Positions 1-4,305 of a DNA stretch of 5,154 nucleotides are shown piece after piece; the stretch's first letter is position 1, and the number at the start of each line of letters is the position of its first letter. A model generated the notes under the pieces. The model worked only from the letters and a program-made list of their open reading frames with translations. It was not told the DNA's origin and did not search any database. The stretch covers positions 1 to 5,154 of the forward strand of contig JAKLQR010000269.1 of NCBI GenBank assembly GCA_022013235.1, read 5' to 3'. The DNA is from Thermodesulfovibrionales bacterium. Its GTDB lineage: Bacteria; Nitrospirota; Thermodesulfovibrionia; Thermodesulfovibrionales; SM23-35. A program made the translations under genes and the position numbers.

Positions 1-110
1 GGTTCATTGCAGACAATGCCTTTGCCTCTCATGAATACGAGGGTATTTGCCGTGCCGAGGTCGATAGCAAGATCGTTAGAAAACATACCGAGTATTTTAT
101 GGAAAAACAT
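1..110 (-). CDS. mreB: Rod shape-determining protein MreB, N-terminal fragment (cut by left window edge)
   Basis: Actin-like cytoskeletal ATPase that forms filaments under the inner membrane and directs lateral cell-wall synthesis. Only the first 36 codons are inside the window. They read MFFHKILGMFSNDLAIDLG and continue TANTLVFMRGKGIVCNEP. This is the family N-terminus: a short amphipathic membrane-binding start, then the phosphate-1 loop DLGTANT at residues 17-23. The start at 110 is chosen because an AGGAGG lies 4 bases upstream (115-120). An internal Met at residue 9 (MFSNDLAIDLG) is a possible but less well-supported start. The start codon overlaps the stop of the upstream RDD gene as TAATG, so translation is probably coupled. 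MreB is recognised by motif; a paralogue such as Mbl cannot be excluded from so short a piece. Confidence 0.9.
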   Translation of the reverse strand, partial: MFFHKILGMFSNDLAIDLGTANTLVFMRGKGIVCNE

Positions 111-547
111 TATTCCTCCTGTTTTGCCTGGGGGTTGTTCACAGTGCTGTCGATTACCAGGGTTTTGGCAATCTCATCTCCAATGCGCATTCCGTTTCTG
201 TTGCCGAGCAGGACTATGAATTCAAGGACTATCACCAGGAGAATAAATACCCAGCCAAACCAGAGTATATGGAAAAGAAAATACCCCAGCGCCAAGGTGC
301 TGTTCCTGAGTACGGAATCTCTGAATGTACAGGGTCTGTAAGCATCGGCAGAAACAACCCTGAGGCCGATGAGTTTTTTCCCGATACTTCTCCCGTCAAA
401 GAAACCATCTCCTATTAAAAGATAGGCAAGTCCTGCAAAGAAACCGGCCTTCGGTATCAACTCTGCTGCTGCTGCAATGAGAATAAAGTCGAGGATTTTT
501 GCGACAGTCCGTACAAACAACCCTGCCCGTTTCAATTCCTCAGACAT
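110..547 (-). CDS. RDD-family small integral membrane protein, 145 aa
   Basis: Membrane protein of the RDD family, named for conserved Arg and Asp residues; its molecular role is unclear, and transport has been suggested for some members. The visible signature is R13 and D20 in RTVAKILDFILIAA, then GRSIGKKLIGLRVVS (residues 52-66), then the last Asp, D124, in RIGDEIAKTLVID. Hydrophobic segments lie at about 17-31, 35-46 and 85-116; the last is long enough for two passes or a hairpin. The C-terminal tail is short and polar (NNPQAKQEE). The last codons, CAG GAG GAA TAA, double as the Shine-Dalgarno of mreB, and the stop overlaps the mreB ATG. The start at 547 has only a weak ribosome site. The pairing with mreB suggests co-expression with envelope genes, but no specific function can be inferred. 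Confidence 0.85.
   Translation of the reverse strand: MSEELKRAGLFVRTVAKILDFILIAAAAELIPKAGFFAGLAYLLIGDGFFDGRSIGKKLIGLRVVSADAYRPCTFRDSVLRNSTLALGYFLFHILWFGWVFILLVIVLEFIVLLGNRNGMRIGDEIAKTLVIDSTVNNPQAKQEE
115..120 (-). promoter_or_regulatory. mreB Shine-Dalgarno embedded in the RDD gene's final codons
   Basis: On the minus strand AGGAGG precedes the mreB ATG by 4 bases and lies wholly inside the last sense codons of the RDD gene, followed by the overlapping stop/start TAATG. The spacing is shorter than the usual 5-9 bases. It supports the start at 110 and suggests re-initiation or translational coupling between the two genes. Confidence 0.75.
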
Positions 548-594
548 TCAAAAATCTTAACAAAGAGCAGTTTCTTTTTGCAAGGGATGAAACA

Positions 595-627
595 CGGAAA
601 TTGCCGGGATTTCCGGTTAATTCGGAA
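595..627. repeat. Overlapping inverted repeats with mutually exclusive pairings
   Basis: CGGAAAT (595-601) pairs perfectly with ATTTCCG (609-615) across a 7-base loop. The same TTCCG (611-615) can instead pair with CGGAA (623-627) across another 7-base loop. A third option is CCGG (604-607) with CCGG (613-616), flanked by AATT at 599-602 and 619-622. The block lies between the candidate minus-strand promoter and the RDD start, so it would be in that transcript's leader. It could be a protein-binding operator or a small RNA switch. The repeats are seen directly; the function is not known. Confidence 0.4.
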
Positions 628-652
628 TATTAACAAGTCTAATCCATATTGC

Positions 653-681
653 ATGATTAATTTAATGAATAATCTTGTCTA
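653..681 (-). promoter_or_regulatory. Candidate sigma70-type promoter for the RDD-mreB genes
   Basis: On the minus strand TAGACA (complement of 676-681; 5 of 6 to TTGACA) is followed after 17 bases by AATCAT (complement of 653-658; 4 of 6 to TATAAT). Transcription would start near 646 and give a leader of about 100 bases before the RDD start at 547. The region is AT-rich, so chance matches are likely. Confidence 0.3.
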
Positions 682-896
682 AACGAACGAAAGAATTCCA
701 TCGGACAACGGACAAGGTGATTGTTCTCCCCGAAACCCGTTGAGACCATGAATTCCCGGTTTTTGCACTGAGAACGCGGAGGATATTATTTAGCATATGA
801 TTAATATTTATTGGGGTTGTAATTTCGATCGGAGTTGGTTTAATCTTTCATATCTCATATTGTTAGTTCATCCGTAAGTTTCAACCGGAGTTTTTT

Positions 897-1487
897 ATGG
901 AAATAGTCCTTGCTACGAAAAACAAGAAAAAGGTCGAGGAGATAAAAAGAATCACCGGGGGGACCGGGATCAAAATCCTGACCATGGATGATTTCCCCGG
1001 ATGTCCGGAGGCAGAGGAGGACGGCGACACCTTCGAGGAAAATGCAGTCAAGAAAGCCGTTGCGGTCGCAAAATATACCGGGAAAACTGCTCTTGCCGAT
1101 GATTCAGGCCTTGCAGTTGACGCGTTAGGGGGCGAACCGGGTACCAGGTCCGCGCGGTACTCAGGAGAGGGTGCGGACGACGAAAGGAACATCGGGAAAT
1201 TGCTTTATGAAATGAGGGCTTTCCATGAAGGGGAAAGGGGAGGGTGTTTCGTCTGCTGTATCGCTCTTGCATCGCCTGACGGGGAGATCCGGACATTTTT
1301 TGGGTATGCAGAGGGCGCCATAGGGAACGCACCAAAGGGGTCTTGTGGATTCGGGTATGACCCTGTCTTTTATCCCAGGGGGTTCCTCCGAACGTTCGCA
1401 GAAATGAGTAACGAGGAAAAAGATGCCCTGAGCCACCGGGGGAAGGCACTGAAAGAGTTAAAAAAGCATTTAAAATCAATTTGTTAA
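897..1487 (+). CDS. rdgB: XTP/dITP diphosphatase (RdgB/HAM1 family non-canonical purine NTP pyrophosphatase), 196 aa
   Basis: House-cleaning cytosolic enzyme that hydrolyses XTP, dITP and ITP to monophosphates and pyrophosphate, keeping deaminated purines out of nucleic acids. The family signatures run in order over the full length: the N-terminal substrate loop ATKNKKKVEEI (residues 6-16), DGDTFEENAVKKA (42-54), the catalytic and metal-binding ADDSGLAVDALGGEPGTRSA (67-86, with D68/D69), GFGYDPVF (151-158), TFAEMSNEEKDALSHRGKAL (166-185) including the base-contacting SHRG. Length is typical for the family. The ATG at 897 has GGAG at 887-890 with a 6-base spacing. It is transcribed away from the RDD-mreB pair and separated from adk by 247 AT-rich bases, so it may be its own unit. 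No missing active-site residue was noticed. Confidence 0.95.
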   Translation: MEIVLATKNKKKVEEIKRITGGTGIKILTMDDFPGCPEAEEDGDTFEENAVKKAVAVAKYTGKTALADDSGLAVDALGGEPGTRSARYSGEGADDERNIGKLLYEMRAFHEGERGGCFVCCIALASPDGEIRTFFGYAEGAIGNAPKGSCGFGYDPVFYPRGFLRTFAEMSNEEKDALSHRGKALKELKKHLKSIC

Positions 1488-1552
1488 TATATATCTTGCT
1501 AATTTTAATTTGATTAATAAGGAATTCTTATCGTTCTATGAGAAATATGAAT

Positions 1553-1581
1553 TTGACTTAAAGAGAGAGGGTGCATATAGT
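1553..1581 (+). promoter_or_regulatory. Sigma70-like promoter upstream of adk
   Basis: TTGACT (1553-1558; 5 of 6 to consensus), an exact 17-base spacer, and TATAGT (1576-1581; 5 of 6). It is the best promoter match in the window. Initiation would fall near 1588 and give a leader of about 147 bases before adk. It could drive the whole adk-sat-aprBA unit. Confidence 0.55.
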
Positions 1582-1587
1582 TATATG
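1574..1587. promoter_or_regulatory. Perfect dyad overlapping the -10 box (possible operator)
   Basis: CATATA (1574-1579), GT, TATATG (1582-1587) form a perfect inverted repeat that covers the -10 hexamer and runs to the expected transcription start. This is where a dimeric repressor would block initiation. AT-rich dyads also arise by chance, so the operator role is only inferred. Confidence 0.3.
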
Positions 1588-1639
1588 TCTGTATTTTTAT
1601 TTTTTAAGCTCTGCCACGTAATTTTTTAGTTTAAGAAAC

Positions 1640-1672
1640 AAGCACATTGCTTATGGAAATGTGTTTTGTTTT
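1640..1672 (+). terminator. Terminator- or attenuator-like hairpin in the adk leader
   Basis: A 9-base-pair stem pairs AAGCACATT (1640-1648) with AATGTGTTT (1658-1666), including one G-U pair, around a 9-base loop. It is followed by TTTGTTTT (1665-1672, overlapping the stem base). The stem has few G-C pairs, so termination would be weak. It could end rdgB transcription about 150 bases after that gene, end a short RNA from the promoter at 1553-1581, or attenuate adk. Which one cannot be told from sequence. Confidence 0.4.
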
Positions 1673-1734
1673 GACTAATTTGTTGTTGTAGCCGTTTTTT
1701 AATTTTCATCAAAAAATTCAACGGGGGTACAACT

Positions 1735-2382
1735 ATGAAAATTGTGTTGCTTGGCGCACCAGGTGCTGGGAAAGGGACTCAGGCAAAGAAATTGATCGAG
1801 AAATATGGCATGCCGCAGATTTCGACAGGGGATCTTTTAAGGGCAGCGGTTTCCGCAGGCACTTCCCTTGGCAAAGAGGCAAAGTCATACATGGACAAAG
1901 GCGAACTCGTTCCCGACAGTGTTGTCCTGGGTATGGTCGGGGAGAGACTCAAACAGGATGATTGCAAAAAAGGGTACATCCTCGACGGATTTCCGAGAAA
2001 TACCGCCCAGGCGGAAGCACTCGACAAAATGCTCGCTTCGCTCGATATGTCGCTCTCAGGAGCGCTCAGCGTTGATGTGCCTTTTGAGGATTTAATGAAG
2101 AGACTGACCGGAAGAAGAACCTGCAAGTCATGCGGTCAGATGTACAATATTTATTTCGGCCCGCCCAAGAAGGAAGGAGCCTGCGATAAATGCAGCGGCG
2201 ACCTGTTCCAGAGGGACGACGACAAGGAAGCTACCATTAAAAAGAGGCTTGAAGTGTACACTGCCCAGACAGAACCGCTGATCGGATATTACAAGAATAA
2301 AGGAATCCTGAAGTCGGTTTCCGGTACCGGCAGCATCGATGAGATATTCAATAAAGTCTGTGAGACATTAGGTCTTCAGTAG
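1735..2382 (+). CDS. adk: Adenylate kinase, zinc-binding LID type, 215 aa
   Basis: Cytosolic phosphotransferase that interconverts ATP + AMP and 2 ADP. Visible motifs are the P-loop GAPGAGKGTQ (7-16), the AMP-binding STGDLLRAA (30-38), DGFPRN (84-89), and a long LID domain beginning TGRR (125-128). The LID carries C130-x2-C133 and C150-x2-C153, the four-cysteine zinc site found in many bacterial Adks, followed by the QRDDD segment (159-163). Length matches the long-form family. The start is fixed by the N-terminal MKIVLLGAPG. In this context the likely job is to recycle AMP released by APS reductase, since sulfate activation uses two ATP equivalents. It sits 47 bases upstream of sat on the same strand, consistent with co-transcription. 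No defect is seen. Confidence 0.97.
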   Translation: MKIVLLGAPGAGKGTQAKKLIEKYGMPQISTGDLLRAAVSAGTSLGKEAKSYMDKGELVPDSVVLGMVGERLKQDDCKKGYILDGFPRNTAQAEALDKMLASLDMSLSGALSVDVPFEDLMKRLTGRRTCKSCGQMYNIYFGPPKKEGACDKCSGDLFQRDDDKEATIKKRLEVYTAQTEPLIGYYKNKGILKSVSGTGSIDEIFNKVCETLGLQ

Positions 2383-2385
2383 AAA

Positions 2386-2405
2386 TTTCAAGCTTTGTCT
2401 TGAAA
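2386..2405 (+). other. Hairpin in the adk-sat spacer
   Basis: TTTCAAG (2386-2392) and CTTGAAA (2399-2405) form a perfect 7-base-pair stem with a 6-base loop, starting 3 bases after the adk stop and ending 10 bases before the sat Shine-Dalgarno. It is followed by A rather than T residues, so it is not an intrinsic terminator for this strand. A role in mRNA processing or in setting adk:sat ratios is possible but unproven. Confidence 0.35.
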
Positions 2406-2429
2406 AAATAAATCCAAGGAGGATATGAA

Positions 2430-3649
2430 ATGGCATTAGTAAATCCACATGGAAAAGAGAAGAAACTGAAACCCCTTTTACTCGAAGGGGCAGAACTGGA
2501 AGCAGAGAAGAAAAAGGCGGAGGGACTGAAGAAGATCAGCATTACATCCCGCGAAGCAGGTGACCTCATTATGATGGGCCTGGGTGGCTTCACACCGCTC
2601 ACCGGCTTCATGACCGAGGCTGACTGGAAAGGGGTCTGTGCTGGCTTCAAGACGGCAGACGGGACATTCTGGCCGATACCTGTTACTTTGTCTGCGTCCA
2701 AAGCTGACGCTGACGGCATTAAGGTCGGTGACGAGATTGCGCTCTTCTCCGATGAGTTCGAAAAGATTATGGCCACGATGAAGGTGACCGAAAAATATAC
2801 TATCGACAAGAATTTTGAATGCAAAAATATCTATACCACAACTGACATGGAGCACCCGGGTGTCAAGATGGTTATGGAACAGGCAGAGGTTAACCTTGCG
2901 GGTACCGTCAAGGTCCTTAGCCAGGGAGGTTTCCCGGCACAGTATCCTGGTCTTTTTTTAACCCCTGCGCAGACCCGGAAGATGTTTGATGAAAAAGGGT
3001 GGACCACTGTAGCAGCCCTCCAGCTCAGAAACCCGATGCACCGTTCCCACGAATTCCTTGCCAAGATCGCGATTGAGATCTGTGATGGCGTGCTCATCCA
3101 TCAGCTCCTCGGAAAACTCAAACCGGGTGATATACCTGCAGAAGTAAGGGTCAAGGCCATCGACAAGCTCGTCGAGCTCTATTTTGTTCCGAATACCTGC
3201 ATTCAGGCTGGATATCCGCTTGACATGAGATATGCGGGCCCTCGTGAAGCGCTCCTTCACGCAACATTCAGGCAGAACTATGGCTGCAGCCACCTGATCG
3301 TGGGTCGTGACCACGCGGGCGTCGGCGAATATTATGGACCCTTCGATGCCCAGAAGATATTTGATGAGATACCTGCCGGTTCACTCGAGACAAAACCTCT
3401 GAAGATCGACTGGACATTTTTCTGCACGAAGTGCGACGGCATGGCCTCGATGAAGACCTGCCCGCACGGCAAAGACGAAAGGGTTATGCTCAGCGGAACA
3501 AAGCTGAGGAAGATGCTTCCGAAGGCGAGTCAGTGTCATCTCAGTTCAGCCGTCCCGAGGTTGCAGCTATCCTTCAGGAGTACTATCAGGGCCTGGACGA
3601 AAAGGTTGAGATCAAGATGCATAAATATGCAGAAGGCGAAAAGAAATAG
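2430..3649 (+). CDS. sat: Sulfate adenylyltransferase (ATP sulfurylase), frameshifted near 3518
   Basis: Catalyses ATP + sulfate to APS + pyrophosphate, the activation step of dissimilatory sulfate reduction in the cytoplasm. Visible are an N-terminal PUA-like domain (about 1-160, with GGFTPLTGFM at 52-61), the nucleotide-binding QLRNPMHRSHE (198-208), GRDHAGVGEYYGPFDA (292-307), a probable zinc site C332-x2-C335-x8-C344-x-H346, and MLSGTKLRKML (353-363). There is no APS kinase domain. The ATG at 2430 has AAGGAGG at 2416-2422. After Leu363 the frame breaks. Read straight through, it gives 409 residues of unfamiliar, basic tail to a stop at 3657-3659. Shifting back one base at 3518 restores the family tail SEGESVSSQFSRPEVAAILQ and ends at 3649, a normal 406-residue protein. 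One T appears to be missing (CTTCC for CTTTCC). This is either an assembly error or a real mutation. Upstream motifs are all intact. Confidence 0.93.
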
Positions 3650-3699
3650 GTATTTATAGAAAGGATTTGTCGGGATGCAGGTGCATGAGTATTCCCAAG

Positions 3700-3715
3700 T
3701 ATGTAGTTGTACATA
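3700..3715 (+). other. Small perfect hairpin upstream of the long stem-loop
   Basis: TATGTA (3700-3705) and TACATA (3710-3715) pair around the tetraloop GTTG. It stands only 3 bases before the long stem-loop, so the two could stack in the same RNA. It is AT-rich and weak by itself. Confidence 0.3.
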
Positions 3716-3718
3716 AAG

Positions 3719-3769
3719 AATAGCAGATGGTAACAGAACCTGAGTAGGGTTCGTTACCATCTGCGTATT
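3719..3769 (+). other. Long stem-loop (about 21 bp) between sat and aprB
   Basis: A central perfect 12-base-pair stem joins GCAGATGGTAAC (3723-3734) to GTTACCATCTGC (3753-3764). It is extended inward by GAACC/GGTTC (3736-3740 with 3748-3752) past a single bulged A3735, and outward by AATA/TATT (3719-3722 with 3766-3769) past a single bulged G3765. The loop is TGAGTAG. No U-run follows (GAGTTATG), so it is not a standard intrinsic terminator. It may protect or process the mRNA, partly terminate, or be a small palindromic repeat element. The structure is seen directly and is the strongest in the window. Confidence 0.75.
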
Positions 3770-3782
3770 GAGTTATGAAAGG

Positions 3783-3792
3783 AAAGGAGGTG
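3783..3792 (+). promoter_or_regulatory. Orphan Shine-Dalgarno sequence upstream of aprB
   Basis: AAAGGAGGTG here is the same decamer as the aprB ribosome site (3849-3858) but has no gene after it. The first in-range start-like codon is CTG at 3802-3804, 9 bases on, which would encode 13 residues to a TAA at 3841-3843. A GTG at 3790-3792 in the same frame overlaps the site itself. It may be a leader-peptide signal, a ribosome standby site or a relic. Confidence 0.35.
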
Positions 3793-3848
3793 GAAGACAG
3801 TCTGGTTCTCAATTATGGTTTTTCATCAATCTTTAACTTATAACAATA

Positions 3849-3858
3849 AAAGGAGGTG
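3849..3858 (+). promoter_or_regulatory. Strong aprB Shine-Dalgarno
   Basis: AAAGGAGGTG with GGAGG ending 9 bases before the ATG at 3866. The near-full match to the 16S rRNA 3' end fits a highly translated gene and fixes the aprB start. Confidence 0.8.
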
Positions 3859-3865
3859 TATTTAA

Positions 3866-4285
3866 ATGCCAAGTTTTGTAATTACTGAAAAGTGTGACGG
3901 CTGTAAGGCAGGGGACAAGACTGCTTGCCAGTATATATGTCCTCACGATCTCATGATCCTCGACAGAGATTCGATGAAGGCTTACAATCAGGAGCCTGAA
4001 CAGTGCTGGGAATGCTTTAACTGCGTAAAGATCTGCCCTCAGCAGGCGGTCGAGGTAAGAGGCTATTCAGACTTCGTTCCCCTTGGATCACAGACTATCC
4101 CCTTGAGAGGTTCTGATAATATCATGTGGACGATCAAATTCAGAAGTGGTCTGACCAAGAGGTTCAAATTCCCCATCAGGACTACCGTGGAAGGTAGCGT
4201 TGATCCATATGCAGGCAAGCCGGAGCCTGATTTTGCAACGATTAAGCAGCCTGGTCTGTTTACCAAACCAGCAAGAACTGAATAA
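3866..4285 (+). CDS. aprB: Adenylylsulfate (APS) reductase beta subunit, AprB, 139 aa
   Basis: Iron-sulfur electron-transfer subunit of dissimilatory APS reductase, cytoplasmic partner of AprA, passing electrons to the FAD that reduces APS to sulfite and AMP. Eight cysteines for two [4Fe-4S] clusters are in place: C10, C13, C21, C25 and C47, C50, C53, C57. The second set lies in EQCWECFNCVKICPQQA. Trp48 sits in the position recalled as the tryptophan between the clusters in the Archaeoglobus enzyme. The first cluster has the AprB-type long gap (CDGCKAGDKTACQYICPHDL), unlike ordinary ferredoxins. Residues about 65-139 form the non-ferredoxin part and the tail that wraps AprA, including SDNIMWTIKFRSG. 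Length is at the short end for AprB but complete. It is 20 bases upstream of aprA. Confidence 0.97.
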   Translation: MPSFVITEKCDGCKAGDKTACQYICPHDLMILDRDSMKAYNQEPEQCWECFNCVKICPQQAVEVRGYSDFVPLGSQTIPLRGSDNIMWTIKFRSGLTKRFKFPIRTTVEGSVDPYAGKPEPDFATIKQPGLFTKPARTE

Positions 4286-4288
4286 TTT

Positions 4289-4299
4289 AAGGAGGTGAT
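4289..4299 (+). promoter_or_regulatory. Strong aprA Shine-Dalgarno in the aprB-aprA gap
   Basis: AAGGAGGTGAT, essentially a full anti-16S match, lies in the 20-base gap after the aprB stop, with GGAGG ending 10 bases before the ATG at 4306. It fixes the aprA start and fits equal, high translation of the two subunits. Confidence 0.8.
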
Positions 4300-4305
4300 A
4301 TATAA

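Larger units (their letters stand above)
548..896. other. Divergent intergenic region between the RDD-mreB genes and the XTP diphosphatase gene
   Basis: A 349-base AT-rich spacer with no convincing gene. It should hold promoters for both directions. The minus-strand candidate and the overlapping inverted repeats are listed separately. For the plus strand only weak matches were found: TTGGTT (835-840), a 17-base spacer, then TATTGT (858-863); and a TATTAT at 784-789 without a good -35. A tandem heptamer (CGGACAA twice, 702-715) and two copies of ATGATTAAT (653-661 and 797-805) are visible, with no known meaning. Confidence 0.6.
1488..1734. other. AT-rich intergenic region and adk leader
   Basis: This spacer is much richer in A and T than the flanking genes and holds no supported gene. 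It contains a dyad ATAAG-GAATT-CTTAT (1517-1531), a strong promoter candidate (1553-1581) with its own dyad, a terminator-like hairpin (1640-1672), and a weak AATTTT/AAAATT pairing just before the adk ribosome site. The adk Shine-Dalgarno is GGGGGT (1723-1728), 6 bases before the ATG. It departs from the consensus by one G in place of A. Confidence 0.6.
3650..3865. other. Structured sat-aprB intergenic region
   Basis: A 216-base spacer with several consecutive hairpin-forming segments and no supported gene. In order: a 12-base palindrome ATGCAGGTGCAT (3675-3686), a perfect 6-base-pair hairpin TATGTA-GTTG-TACATA (3700-3715), a very long stem-loop (3719-3769), and an orphan Shine-Dalgarno sequence (3783-3792). 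A TATAAC at 3839-3844 resembles a -10 box, but it lacks a -35 and would place the transcript start inside the aprB ribosome site. No convincing separate aprBA promoter was found, so read-through from sat is assumed. Confidence 0.55.

Noticed and set aside
797..877. A 26-codon ORF after GGAGG at 779-783 (start ATG at 797)
   Set aside because: The spacing from GGAGG to ATG is about 13 bases, the peptide resembles nothing I recognise, and the region is AT-rich leader sequence; chance is the simplest explanation.
1048..1479. Minus-strand 143-codon ORF opposite the XTP diphosphatase gene
   Set aside because: It is antisense to a complete, motif-rich gene, has no recognisable domain or ribosome site, and is typical of shadow frames.
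654..1518. TGATTAAT repeated at 654-661, 798-805 and 1511-1518 as a shared regulator site
   Set aside because: The octamer is AT-rich and occurs only in AT-rich spacers, with no fixed position relative to promoters; chance recurrence is likely.
2348..3314. Several minus-strand ORFs opposite sat
   Set aside because: All lie opposite well-conserved Sat coding sequence, carry no family motifs and do not form an operon-like layout.
3511..3521. Programmed -1 ribosomal frameshifting in sat
   Set aside because: There is no slippery heptamer, the P- and A-site tRNAs would not re-pair in the -1 frame, and no such mechanism is known to me for Sat.
3431..3649. Independent 72-residue plus-strand ORF overlapping the sat end
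   Set aside because: Its second half is the displaced Sat C-terminus and its first half is an out-of-frame shadow of the Sat zinc region; it is evidence of the frameshift, not a gene.
3839..3844. TATAAC as a -10 box for a separate aprBA promoter
   Set aside because: No acceptable -35 lies 15-19 bases upstream, and a start 7 bases downstream would fall within the aprB Shine-Dalgarno.
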